DNA from: an uncultured Steroidobacter sp.
Lineage (GTDB): Bacteria > Pseudomonadota > Gammaproteobacteria > Steroidobacterales > Steroidobacteraceae
Direction: 5' to 3'
Length of the DNA: 55,059 bases
Assembly (NCBI GenBank): GCA_946478975.1
Contig: CAMLEO010000010.1
Location: forward strand, 1-55,059
Shown: positions 23,213-32,335 of the stretch, one piece after another
Numbering within the stretch: position 1 is the first letter of the stretch
Layout of the letters: every line of letters begins with the position of its first letter
Position numbers and translations under genes: made by a program
The notes under the pieces: model-generated
Databases searched by the model: none
What the model saw: only the letters and a program-made list of their open reading frames with translations
What the model was told of the DNA's origin: nothing

Positions 23213-25417
23213 ATGGCCATCGATCGCATCGTGCCCGCTTTCGCAGGCCTCATGGTTCTGACGACTCTGCTGCTGTCAGGCTGTGGCGACGAGGAGTCCG
23301 CGCCAGCGAAGGCGAACGCGCTCGCGCCGATTGCAACAGTGGCGATCGCGCCGCGCACAACGCCTTTGGAACGCATGTTGGACGGGAACGTCGAGGCGGT
23401 GAATCAAGGCACCGTGGCGGCACAGACATCGGGACGCGTCGCCGAGATTCTTTATGACGTGAACGACTTTGTTCCTGCCGGCGCCGTGATCATTCGTTTG
23501 CATGCCACCGAGCAGCAGGCAGGTTTGAAGCAGGCGCAGGCGGCGCTGCAGGAAGCAAGGGCGCGTGAGCTGGAAGCGCACACACGCTACAAGCGCGTCG
23601 CAAATATGTACGAGGAACAGGTCGTGTCGAAGGCCGCGTTTGAGGAGGCCACCGCCGCTCGCGATTCGGCAGTCGCGCGTTTGGCCGCAGCCCAGGCTGC
23701 ACTGGAGAGCGCGAAAGAAGGCGTGAGTTACACGGAAATTCGCGCGCCGTACGCGGGCGTTGTGACCAAGCGCCTGGTGCAAGTGGGCGAAACGGTGCAT
23801 GCAGGCACGCCGCTGATGAGCGGCCTGTCGCTGCAGTTTCTGCGTGTTTCGGTCGATGTGCCGCAATCCAGCGTCGACGCCATTCGGCGCATCAAGCAGG
23901 CGGCCGTATATGTCGACGGTCGCCGCATCGAAGTCGCCAGGCTGACGATTTTTCCCGAAGCGGCCGAGCCCTCGAATACGTTTCGTGCGCGGCTGGAGCT
24001 GCCGGAGAACGCCGCCGATCTCTATCCAGGAATGTTTGTAAAGGTCGGGTTCGTCGTCGGCGAGGTACAGCGGCTGCTGGCGCCGATCAATTTCAACGGG
24101 CTCGTGCGCCAGTATTATTTGCGCGACAGCCCCGAGCTCGGCGACCTGCAGGTGAACCTGGTCGACAAACACGAGCGGAGTCGCCAGAGCCATGAGATCG
24201 CTTTGTCGGTGCGAGCGGATCTGGCTGCGATCGGTGCGCGTTACGGCGCTTCCGTGCAGGTGGTCGAGGTTCCGCCGGGGCCGCCGGTGCAAGCGCCGCT
24301 GGTCGCTGAGATCTACGGTCCGAGCTATGCGGAACAGCGACGCGTCGCGGCCGAAGTGCGCAGGATCTTCAACTCCACGCAGGACATCGTCGATGTCGAC
24401 GACAGCCTGGAAGCTCCGGCGCGCCGTTTCGTCGCCAGTGTGGATCGACAGAAGGCTGCGCTGCTCGGCGTGTCACAACATCAAATCGTGCAGACGATGA
24501 GTGCGGCGTTGGACGGCGCCGATACAACATACATTCATGCGGGCCAGGAGCGCGATCCTATTCCCGTGCGCCTGCAATTCTCGGCCGCGGACAAGGCTGA
24601 GCTCAGTCCCATGCTCGCGTTGGAAGTTCGTGGCGCGAGCGGTGTCGCGATTCCATTGTCGGAGCTGGTCCGTGTGAGCACGACGAACTGGGACAGCGCG
24701 ATCTATCACAAAGACCTGTTGCCGGTCGCGTACGTCACCGGCGACATGGCTGGGCGGCTCGACAGCCCGTTGTATGGAATGTTCTCGATGGTCGGCAGCA
24801 TCGGGCGGGATCCGCCGGGCGGCGAGCCGGTGCAGCAGCACTTCATCGCGCAGCCCGACAATCCGCTGACGCCCGCGATCAAATGGGACGGCGAATGGCA
24901 GATCACGTATGAAACATTCCGCGACATGGGGCTCGCGTACTCGGTCGGGTTGATTTGTATCTATCTGCTGGTGGTGGCGCAGTTCGGGTCGTACTTTCTG
25001 CCGCTGATCATCATGGCGCCGATTCCCCTGACCATCATCGGAGTGATGCCCGGACACGCGCTGCTCGGCGCGCAGTTCACCGCCACTTCGATGATCGGCA
25101 TGATCGCGCTCGCGGGCATCATCGTTCGCAACTCCATCCTGCTGGTCGATTTCATCGACGCAGAGCTGCGCGGCGGGCGCAGTTTGGATGAAGCCGTCAT
25201 GCGCGCCGGCGCCGTGCGTGCCAAGCCAATCGCATTGACCGCGTTGGCCGCGATGATCGGCGCGTTTTTCATTATCGACGATCCCATTTTCAGCGGCCTG
25301 GCCGTGTCGCTGATCTTCGGCATCCTGGTGTCGACCGTGCTCACGCTGGTCGTGATTCCAGTCCTGTATTACGCCTATCTGCGACGGCAACGAACCTATA
25401 AAGATATATCCGGCTGA
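23213..25417 (+). CDS. Chimera of RND periplasmic adaptor (N-terminal) and second half of an RND permease
   Basis: 734 residues in one frame. Residues 1-24 are a lipoprotein signal (LLLSGC24). Residues 25 to about 290 are an HlyD/MdtA-type adaptor: barrel-sandwich (TSGRVAEILYDVNDFVPAG), a helical hairpin and GVVTKRLVQVGETV. From about 291 (NFNGLVRQYYLRDSPELGDL) the protein becomes the second periplasmic loop of a drug/metal RND pump, followed by five helices matching TM8-TM12. The first half of the permease, with the TM4 aspartates needed for proton flow, is missing, as is the adaptor C terminus. The junction keeps frame and topology, since both parts are periplasmic. Probably a deletion fusion; a functional novel protein is possible but less likely. 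Confidence 0.85.
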   Translation: MAIDRIVPAFAGLMVLTTLLLSGCGDEESAPAKANALAPIATVAIAPRTTPLERMLDGNVEAVNQGTVAAQTSGRVAEILYDVNDFVPAGAVIIRLHATEQQAGLKQAQAALQEARARELEAHTRYKRVANMYEEQVVSKAAFEEATAARDSAVARLAAAQAALESAKEGVSYTEIRAPYAGVVTKRLVQVGETVHAGTPLMSGLSLQFLRVSVDVPQSSVDAIRRIKQAAVYVDGRRIEVARLTIFPEAAEPSNTFRARLELPENAADLYPGMFVKVGFVVGEVQRLLAPINFNGLVRQYYLRDSPELGDLQVNLVDKHERSRQSHEIALSVRADLAAIGARYGASVQVVEVPPGPPVQAPLVAEIYGPSYAEQRRVAAEVRRIFNSTQDIVDVDDSLEAPARRFVASVDRQKAALLGVSQHQIVQTMSAALDGADTTYIHAGQERDPIPVRLQFSAADKAELSPMLALEVRGASGVAIPLSELVRVSTTNWDSAIYHKDLLPVAYVTGDMAGRLDSPLYGMFSMVGSIGRDPPGGEPVQQHFIAQPDNPLTPAIKWDGEWQITYETFRDMGLAYSVGLICIYLLVVAQFGSYFLPLIIMAPIPLTIIGVMPGHALLGAQFTATSMIGMIALAGIIVRNSILLVDFIDAELRGGRSLDEAVMRAGAVRAKPIALTALAAMIGAFFIIDDPIFSGLAVSLIFGILVSTVLTLVVIPVLYYAYLRRQRTYKDISG

Positions 25418-25479
25418 GCAGGCTGTCGGCACGTGAACGCAGCTACTATAAAGGGCACCAGGCGCCGAAGGAGAGGGTC

Positions 25480-26610
25480 ATGCTGCCTGACGGAACCTAT
25501 TTGCGCACGGAACGACTGGCGCTCGCGGGCGCACTCGTTTTCACCGCTGCAATCTCGATCGCTCCATTCGCACCGGTCGACGCGCAAACATCAGGCAAGA
25601 CCTGGGTCGTGCCTCGAACGCCCGACGGCAAGCCCGATCTGCAAGGGAACTGGAGCAACGAAACTCAGACGCCGTTCGAGCGGCTGGGAACACGCGATCT
25701 CACGTTGAGCGAGGAGCAGGCGGCGGCGCTGGAGAAACGCGCCCGGGACGTGGAGGAATTTCGCGATCGGCCCACGGATGCCAACGCGCCGCCGCCGTCG
25801 AAGGGCGGCGATCGCCCGCAGGCGCCGCCGGGCCAGAAAACATTTGTCGAGCAGATTGCCGAAGCGGCCGGCGGTGCCGTCGGTGGTTACAACGGCTTCT
25901 GGCTCGACCCAGGAAACAAAGTCATCCGCATCGACGGCAAGCCGCGCAGCTCGATTCTCGTCGATCCAGCCGACGGCCGCATTCCTCCGCTGACTGCCGA
26001 AGGCAAACAGCGCCTGGATCAACGCGTGGCGCGGATGAAGCAGTTCGGCGAAAGCGATCATCCGGAAGTCCGCTCGCTCTCCGACCGCTGCATCACTTCA
26101 TTCGGCTCCAACGCCGGGCCGCCGATGCTGCCGAACTACTTTTATAACAACAACTACACCATCGTGCAGACCCCGGACCACGTGATGATCATGACGGAGA
26201 TGATTCATGACGCCCGCATCATTCGCTTGAATGCCAGCAAACATGCGCCGCCCCAGGTGCAGCCCTGGTTCGGCGATTCGATCGGCCATTGGGAGGGCGA
26301 TACGCTGGTGGTGGAGACGACCAACATCAATCCGAAGCAGCTGGCACAGAGCTCGCTGCTCTCGCCGTATCGCGGAGCCTCGGACAACCTGAAGGTGACG
26401 GAGCGATTCACTCGCACCGGGCCGAATGTGCTGCTCTACAAGTTCACAATCGAGGATTCTTCGACTTACACTGCAACCTTCAGTGGCGAGCTGCCGTTCA
26501 ATCGCATCGACGAGCAGATTTACGAGTACGCCTGCCATGAAGGTAATTACGCGCTCCCGGGCATCCTGGCGGGAGCGCGCGAGGAAGAGGCAGCCAAAGG
26601 AAAGAAATGA
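25480..26610 (+). CDS. Secreted protein of unknown function (PDLQGNW family)
   Basis: 376 residues, signal peptide ending near PVDAQTSG. The mature start TPDGKPDLQGNWSNE and the C-terminal GHWEGDTLVVETTN are hallmarks of a large uncharacterised family common in soil proteobacteria and acidobacteria. A low-complexity Pro/Gly segment lies around 90-115. No catalytic residues recognised. Four-base overlap (ATGA) with the downstream glycosidase gene suggests that the two act together on an extracellular substrate. Confidence 0.75.
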   Translation: MLPDGTYLRTERLALAGALVFTAAISIAPFAPVDAQTSGKTWVVPRTPDGKPDLQGNWSNETQTPFERLGTRDLTLSEEQAAALEKRARDVEEFRDRPTDANAPPPSKGGDRPQAPPGQKTFVEQIAEAAGGAVGGYNGFWLDPGNKVIRIDGKPRSSILVDPADGRIPPLTAEGKQRLDQRVARMKQFGESDHPEVRSLSDRCITSFGSNAGPPMLPNYFYNNNYTIVQTPDHVMIMTEMIHDARIIRLNASKHAPPQVQPWFGDSIGHWEGDTLVVETTNINPKQLAQSSLLSPYRGASDNLKVTERFTRTGPNVLLYKFTIEDSSTYTATFSGELPFNRIDEQIYEYACHEGNYALPGILAGAREEEAAKGKK

Positions 26611-27758
26611 AATCGATCGCGATCGCAATCGTTGCTCACGTCTTCCTGGCGTTCGCATGCCCGGCTCTCGCAGCCGAGCGCTGGAGCATCAACGAGGCGA
26701 ACGCCTGGTACGACAAGCAGCCGTGGCTGGTCGGCAGCAACTACACGCCGGCCAGTGCCATCAATCAACTCGAAATGTGGCAGGCCGATACCTTCGATCC
26801 GGCGACCATCGATAAAGAGCTGGGCTGGGCACAGGCGCTCGGAATGAACACGATGCGCGTGTTCCTGCACAACTTGCTGTGGGAGCAGGATGCGGCTGGC
26901 TTCCGCAAGCGCATCGATCAGTTTCTGCAAATCGCCGCGCGCCATCGAATCAAGCCGCTGTTCGTGCTGTTCGACAGCTGCTGGGATCCGGAACCGAAGC
27001 TCGGTCCGCAGCATCCGCCGATTCCGGGCGTGCACAACTCAGGTTGGGTGCAGGCACCGGGGCGCGCGAGACTGGAAGATGCGTCGGGTTATCCAAAGCT
27101 GCGCGAGTATGTTGAAGGCGTCGTCGGCGCCTTTGCGAACGATCAGCGAATTCTCGCGTGGGATGTTTGGAATGAACCCGACAACGACGGCGGCGGCAAC
27201 TATCCTCGACACGAAGGCAAGCAGAAATATGTCGAGCTGCTGCTGCCCCAGGTGTTCGAGTGGGCTCGCAGCCGCAAGCCGATCCAGCCGCTCACCAGCG
27301 GCCTGTGGCAGCACGACGACTGGTCGCTGGATAGATTGACCGCGATCGAAACAATCCAGATCCAGCAGTCGGACATCGTTTCGTTTCACGACTACAGCTG
27401 GCCGGAAATCTTCGAGCGCCGCGTCCGCCAGCTGCAGCCGTACGGGCGGCCGCTCATCTGCACCGAATACATGGCTCGCGGCAACGGCTCGATGTTCGAT
27501 GGCACGCTGCCGCTGGGCAAGCGTTACAACGTCGCGATGTACAACTGGGGCTTCGTGGACGGCAAGACGCAGACGCGCTTGCCGTGGGATTCATGGAAGA
27601 AGCCGTACACGTTGGATCAGCCGACGATCTGGTTTCACGAAGTGCTGCGTGCCGACGGCTCGCCGTATCGCACAGCCGAAACGGATCTGATCAAGCGACT
27701 GAGCGCCGAGCCCAAGGCCGCGCCCCTACGTAAGTCTGCGGAGAGCAAGACGAACTGA
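26607..27758 (+). CDS. Secreted GH5-like (clan GH-A) glycoside hydrolase
   Basis: 383 residues with a signal peptide (to about ACPALAAER). TIM-barrel clan GH-A features: acid/base E190 in WDVWNEPDN and nucleophile candidate E287 in LICTEYMAR, with LGMNTMRVFLHNLLWEQD near the N terminus. Resembles bacterial cellulase/mannanase-like proteins of unassigned GH5 type. Substrate unknown. Coupled to the PDLQGNW-family gene. Confidence 0.82.
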   Translation: MKSIAIAIVAHVFLAFACPALAAERWSINEANAWYDKQPWLVGSNYTPASAINQLEMWQADTFDPATIDKELGWAQALGMNTMRVFLHNLLWEQDAAGFRKRIDQFLQIAARHRIKPLFVLFDSCWDPEPKLGPQHPPIPGVHNSGWVQAPGRARLEDASGYPKLREYVEGVVGAFANDQRILAWDVWNEPDNDGGGNYPRHEGKQKYVELLLPQVFEWARSRKPIQPLTSGLWQHDDWSLDRLTAIETIQIQQSDIVSFHDYSWPEIFERRVRQLQPYGRPLICTEYMARGNGSMFDGTLPLGKRYNVAMYNWGFVDGKTQTRLPWDSWKKPYTLDQPTIWFHEVLRADGSPYRTAETDLIKRLSAEPKAAPLRKSAESKTN

Positions 27759-27765
27759 TAAATGT

Positions 27766-27805
27766 GAGTTTTCGCCTCCGGCGCCTGCGCCGAAGGCGAA
27801 AACTC
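27766..27805. repeat. Long perfect hairpin directly upstream of a start codon
   Basis: Outer arms GAGTTTTCGCCT (27766-27777) and AGGCGAAAACTC (27794-27805) pair perfectly, and inside them CGGCGC-CT-GCGCCG pairs again, giving an 18-base-pair stem with one mismatch. No T-run follows on the plus strand. The ATG of the next gene is two bases after the hairpin, so it would bury that gene's ribosome-binding region. It could act as a terminator for the preceding operon, a translational switch, or a mobile palindromic repeat. Confidence 0.75.
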
Positions 27806-27806
27806 A

Positions 27807-28724
27807 ATGAATCAGCGTGGCAAGTGGGCTCTGCTGGCGTTCCTTTGCTTGTCCACCGCCGCCGTCGCTGAACCCGGCTCGGTAGAGATCTGGATGCGAG
27901 CGTTCCGTCCCGATCCGGACCAGCCCGCGGCGACCTCGCGTCTGGAGACGATGTTCAGCTTGGTGCCCACCGGGCGCAGTACCGCGGTCGTGCGTCCCGA
28001 ATCTCATCGCAGCCGCGTGACGGGAATCGATCGAGTCGATGGCAACACGTTTGTTAAGGAAGACATCGGCGCGCCTGCGGTCGTGGATGGATTCTTCCGC
28101 GTCGCCGGCCAGATCGCCGGCAGCAGCGGACCCAGCCCGGCCATCAATTACAATTTTGAGCTGCGCTGGCGGCCGCTGCCCGGTGAGTTGACTGCGACCG
28201 TCAGCGTCGGCGCGTCGTTCGCATTCGAAATGTATGCTCGCACGCCGGGGCGGGAGTGGGTCGAGGTGGTGCGAGCTCGTCCCAGCAGCGGCGTGGGCTT
28301 CACTCCGTTGTCCGAGTCGGTGACGCTGCCGGTGCTCGACGGCACTTGGGAGAGCGACGATGCGCATCGGCGCTTTCTGCTCAAGATTCGAGGTACGTCC
28401 GCGGTCTGGACCGAGCGCGATGCTGCCGGAGGCGAGCTGACGCGACAGCTGCCCATCTGGTTCGGGGACGATGCGGCGACGATCTCGCGTGCCAACGACG
28501 CCGAGGTGCTGGCCTTCCTCGGATTTCAGCCCGAATTGCGTCAGCAGATACTCGCCCGAGCGCCGATCCCGTCGTTCATCACGTTGTCGATCGATGGCCA
28601 GGCGCTGCTCGCGGAATGGTTCGGCGTGCTGGCAATCACGGATGGGCACGGCCACCTCGAGACCCTGGTTGAGCCGGGCGCCCGGCCGCCCAAGCGCTTT
28701 CGGCTGCAACGCCGGCAGATGTAA
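27807..28724 (+). CDS. Secreted protein of unknown function
   Basis: 305 residues; signal peptide KWALLAFLCLSTAAVA followed by a predicted beta-rich body with no motif I recognise. Segments such as VEIWMRAFRPDPDQP and INYNFELRWRPLPGELTA suggest a carbohydrate-binding or jelly-roll-like domain, but this is a guess. The start codon sits two bases after a long hairpin. Codon use is typical of the window. Confidence 0.6.
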   Translation: MNQRGKWALLAFLCLSTAAVAEPGSVEIWMRAFRPDPDQPAATSRLETMFSLVPTGRSTAVVRPESHRSRVTGIDRVDGNTFVKEDIGAPAVVDGFFRVAGQIAGSSGPSPAINYNFELRWRPLPGELTATVSVGASFAFEMYARTPGREWVEVVRARPSSGVGFTPLSESVTLPVLDGTWESDDAHRRFLLKIRGTSAVWTERDAAGGELTRQLPIWFGDDAATISRANDAEVLAFLGFQPELRQQILARAPIPSFITLSIDGQALLAEWFGVLAITDGHGHLETLVEPGARPPKRFRLQRRQM

Positions 28725-28824
28725 TGCCGGTCCTTTCACACAGCCCTGCGGCTGCACATGATAATGTTGAGGCCGCCGCAATTCGCCGGCATCTTGCGCT
28801 CCACCGTACTGAAAGCTTGTAAAG

Positions 28825-30294
28825 ATGAGCATGAACAACAAGGCTGCGCTGACGATCGCGCTGATGTCCCTGATCTGTGCTGGATGCGCGACGACGGGTG
28901 GCGGCGGGGGTGAGAATGAACCGCCGGTGATCGATTCGGAGACCCAGGCCGAAACCGCGGCGGCGATCGAGGAAGCGGCGCCGGCTGCGGAAGGCGGCTC
29001 GAAGCAGGAAGAAGGTGAAGTTCCGCTGCCGGTGGCGCAGACGGAGCAGCCCGAGCAGGCGCCGCCCAAGCAGGCGCCCGAGGAAGTCATCGTCCAGGGT
29101 CGCAACCTGACTCGTCCGGCGGTGATCCACGATCTGGTCACTGAAGCGCAGACGATGCTGCGCGATGTCGAGCTTCAATACGTGTTCACCGGCAAAGGCA
29201 AGAGAGAGACTCTGCGCGGCCGCCCGGTGGCCTTTGCGCTGTGGAGCGAGGCGAAGCAGGCGTGGTCGATCGCTCAAATCGAGCTGCCGCGGCCGCCGGT
29301 CAAATGGAAGCCCGGTCGCAGGCCGTTGCCATTTAAATCGCTCACGCCCGGTATTCAGGCCCGGCATGTGAAGGGCACTGGTGCCGAGCGCTTGATGTTC
29401 GCGTTCTCGCAGAATGGCGAACAGTTGAAGGTGTACGGCCGCAAGTTTCCGGTCTTCGACAACAACCTGTTGAAGCGCAGGCAGTGGCGGGCGGTCGCGC
29501 AGACGGCGAAGCCGATCGTGTATCTGCCCTTCACCGAAGACACTTTCGATCCGGGCTTCGTCACCGGCGGCAAGGAGTTTCTGCTCGGCACGGCACGCAA
29601 GGCGATCGACGAGCTGCGTGCGGCGAAAGTGCCGAGTGCGGCGTTTCCCGGCGAGCTGCTCGCCGATGTCATTCCTTTGCAAGTCGTCACCACGCTGGCC
29701 GTCATCGAGCAGACTGACGATGCCGACTACGTGGAGAAACAATCGGCCGCGTTCGATGAAGTGCTGAGCCAGTACGGGCTCAAGCAGGAAGAGGCCTATC
29801 GTTACAGCGTCTCCAGCGCCAATGCGCTCGGGCCGATGCAATTCACCAACCGCCGCGGCAACGGCACGTATTCGCTGGTGGTTCGACGCTGCAGCGGTGC
29901 AAAGCTCGACCCTGTGTTCGAGAGCGGCGCTACGAATCTGCGCAACGCCATGAAAGCGGCGGTGTGCCTGCTGGACCTGGAACTGTCGGCGATGCGGTCG
30001 GATATTCGTCTCGCGTATCGCGACAATCCCGCCGTGCTTGGCATCTTTCCTGTCGCTGCATATAACGGCGGACCGCGCAACGTCGCGAAGCTCTATCGGG
30101 TGCTGACTCGAATGAAGGTGAAGCTCGACGAGCTCAGCCATCCGGGAACGCAGCTCGCGGGCGAGTCGGTGAAGTGTCCGTGCGTCTGGAAAACGGATGG
30201 CACGAGTGTCCGTCCGGTCGCGATCCCGAAATATAACAACGAGAACCGGTGGTACATCGAGAAGTACCAGAGCATCGTGAGCCTGTTCAAATAA
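28825..30294 (+). CDS. Lytic transglycosylase-like lipoprotein
   Basis: 489 residues. Lipoprotein signal MSMNNKAALTIALMSLICAGC, then an acidic Glu/Pro/Ala-rich linker (about 25-90). The C-terminal part carries an SLT-like pattern: SVSSANALGPMQFTNRRGNG and PVAAYNGGPRNVAKLY. The catalytic glutamate would be one of the two in LKQEEAYRYS, although the usual ES motif is not conserved, so activity is uncertain. Likely an outer-membrane peptidoglycan-binding or -cleaving protein. It stands alone with its own upstream region of 100 bases. Confidence 0.72.
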   Translation: MSMNNKAALTIALMSLICAGCATTGGGGGENEPPVIDSETQAETAAAIEEAAPAAEGGSKQEEGEVPLPVAQTEQPEQAPPKQAPEEVIVQGRNLTRPAVIHDLVTEAQTMLRDVELQYVFTGKGKRETLRGRPVAFALWSEAKQAWSIAQIELPRPPVKWKPGRRPLPFKSLTPGIQARHVKGTGAERLMFAFSQNGEQLKVYGRKFPVFDNNLLKRRQWRAVAQTAKPIVYLPFTEDTFDPGFVTGGKEFLLGTARKAIDELRAAKVPSAAFPGELLADVIPLQVVTTLAVIEQTDDADYVEKQSAAFDEVLSQYGLKQEEAYRYSVSSANALGPMQFTNRRGNGTYSLVVRRCSGAKLDPVFESGATNLRNAMKAAVCLLDLELSAMRSDIRLAYRDNPAVLGIFPVAAYNGGPRNVAKLYRVLTRMKVKLDELSHPGTQLAGESVKCPCVWKTDGTSVRPVAIPKYNNENRWYIEKYQSIVSLFK

Positions 30295-30296
30295 CC

Positions 30297-32195
30297 TTAC
30301 CGCTGCGGCCCGAAGGTCACGGTCAGCATCGCCCGCACGGTCCGCGGTGTGACGGGCGAGAGCACACCGGACGGCGTCGCGCGATAGCCGTCGACGCCAG
30401 TGAGATTTGAGCCGAGGATGCGCAGCTCGGCCGGGCGGCCGGCCAGCTCGAACTTGCGGCGCGTGCCGATGTTGAGCGTCGTCACCGCCGGTGTCTTGAA
30501 GCTGTTGGCCGTGTCGGCCCAGCGCTCGCCGGTGTAGCTCAGCCCCGCATCCACCGACCACTCGCCGCCGAGCTGGCGTTCGATGTTTGCATTGGCGCTC
30601 ACTTGTGAGATGCCGGCGGCGCGCGCGCCAACTGTGCTCGCATCCACGAGCGGCCCGGTTACTTCAGGCTCGAACGCGACGGCGCCAACGACGACGCTGG
30701 TGTTTGCATCCAGCTCGCCTGCGATCGAAGCTTCGACGCCGCGATGGCGCACTTGCCCCACCAGCCCGAACGAACCGTCGGCACGAAAGCCGTTCGTGGG
30801 TTTGGAAACATCGAACGCGGCGCCGATGATCGTCAACCCCGGCGTGATTGAATGACGCAAGCCGAGCTCGAACTGCTCGGCGTCCACAGGCGGCAAGACG
30901 TCGTCGCGATTGGTGGCTGAAGTGGGTGCGACGCCGGACTCTTCGAGGCCCGTCATCCAGCTGCCGAACACCGCCGTGCGGTCTGTGACATTGACGACGG
31001 CCGACGTGTTGTAGAGCGTGGTCTCGCTGACACCTTCGGTTTGTATGCCCGCGATACTGAGAACTTCCTTGTCGTATCGAGTTCGATGCACGGCGAAGCG
31101 GAGCTGCGCGCGGTCGCTCCATGCGAGGCCGTAACTCGCCGAGGCAGTGACTTGCTCGACCGTATCTTCGCCACGCGTTCCTGACCAGCGAACTTCAGCT
31201 GCCTGCGGCGGATCTTCGCGGCGCAAGTCGAAGGTGCCCAGAGGAATGGCGAGGTTGGATGTGAGATCGACGACGGTCCGGCCGGCACGCAGCGACACAC
31301 TTGCCAGATGGCTGAAGCCGCCTGCATCGAACTCGCGGCCGAGCCGCGCTTCGGTGGAAATGGAACGTTTGTTTCGGTCAGGATTGCGATAGTTGGTGGC
31401 GGAGGCGCGCCCGGCCCGGTCGGCGGTAATCAACGTGTAATCCGTGCGGTCGATATCGAACGCCGAATAAAAGCTCGCAAGGTCGAGCGTGAAGCCGCCG
31501 ATGCGCGCGTCGTACAGAGCGCCGATATTCCAACTCAGTGCAGCTGTGTCGGCCCACGATGGCGAGTATTGGTGAAGCGCCTTCAAGCTCGGCGGCACCG
31601 CCGCTTCCGCCGGAAGCACTGCGTAGTCGCCATCGTAGCGACGTTGATACAGAGTCGCGAACACGCGCAGCTGCTGATCGGGATTGATGTCCCATGCTCC
31701 TACGCCACCCAGATCGAACGCTCGACCTTCGTTGCCTCCGGACAAGCGAAGCAACGGACGCCACGCAAATCCACCTGCGAGACTGAGATCGCCGTCACGA
31801 TACGAACCGTCGCCTTGAATCGTCTGCGCGCCGAAATCACGCCAGCCCGCACCGAGCCGCAGCTCATTCACCGGACCGGCCCGACGCAGACGATAGTTCA
31901 CAACGCCGGATGGCGCGGGATACGCGAGGCGGACTGCGTTGACGCCGACGCGGACGCCGACGCCCGCCAGCACTGGGTCGTTCAGCGCCGCGGCCCGGCT
32001 GAAATAAGCGTCGTCGATGCGGTAGGCGCCGCTGTCGTTGAGGTCGAAGCCGCGAACCTGGGACTCGCTGTAGAGCCCGGACTGCTCGGTGCCGACGCGT
32101 TCGCCGAAAGCGTCGGCCGCGGACTTCACGGCATTGTCGTCGGCCGCCGCAGTACACGCGACGAATGTGATAACGAGGCACGTGACGCGTGACAT
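30297..32195 (-). CDS. TonB-dependent receptor-like outer membrane protein
   Basis: 632 residues from ATG 32195, chosen because GGGGGA lies nine bases upstream; ATG 32204 would have no spacing. Signal peptide MSRVTCLVITFVACTAAA. The short N-terminal plug begins SAADAFGERVGTEQSGLY and contains QVRGFDLNDSGAYRIDDAYF; the rest is an alternating beta-barrel ending in LTVTFGPQR. Length and plug are at the small end for the family. Probably takes up a chelate or other large solute; no substrate marker is nearby. Converges on the lytic transglycosylase gene, two bases apart, and is divergent from the LytS/LytTR pair. Confidence 0.85.
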   Translation of the reverse strand: MSRVTCLVITFVACTAAADDNAVKSAADAFGERVGTEQSGLYSESQVRGFDLNDSGAYRIDDAYFSRAAALNDPVLAGVGVRVGVNAVRLAYPAPSGVVNYRLRRAGPVNELRLGAGWRDFGAQTIQGDGSYRDGDLSLAGGFAWRPLLRLSGGNEGRAFDLGGVGAWDINPDQQLRVFATLYQRRYDGDYAVLPAEAAVPPSLKALHQYSPSWADTAALSWNIGALYDARIGGFTLDLASFYSAFDIDRTDYTLITADRAGRASATNYRNPDRNKRSISTEARLGREFDAGGFSHLASVSLRAGRTVVDLTSNLAIPLGTFDLRREDPPQAAEVRWSGTRGEDTVEQVTASASYGLAWSDRAQLRFAVHRTRYDKEVLSIAGIQTEGVSETTLYNTSAVVNVTDRTAVFGSWMTGLEESGVAPTSATNRDDVLPPVDAEQFELGLRHSITPGLTIIGAAFDVSKPTNGFRADGSFGLVGQVRHRGVEASIAGELDANTSVVVGAVAFEPEVTGPLVDASTVGARAAGISQVSANANIERQLGGEWSVDAGLSYTGERWADTANSFKTPAVTTLNIGTRRKFELAGRPAELRILGSNLTGVDGYRATPSGVLSPVTPRTVRAMLTVTFGPQR

Positions 32196-32335
32196 CCTTG
32201 CCATTCCCCCGTGAGGCTGGATGTCCTGAAGTTTAGGAACGAGTTCGTCGATGCAGCAGACCGCTCGCTGCAGCGGGAGTACGATTCGCTGCATTGGGGA
32301 ACGGGCATCCATCCACCTGGCGTAAAGTGACAGCC

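Noticed and set aside
28636..30561. 641-codon open frame on the minus strand
   Set aside because: Lies opposite the lytic transglycosylase-like lipoprotein gene and reads as low-complexity Arg/His/Gln sequence typical of an antisense frame in GC-rich DNA.
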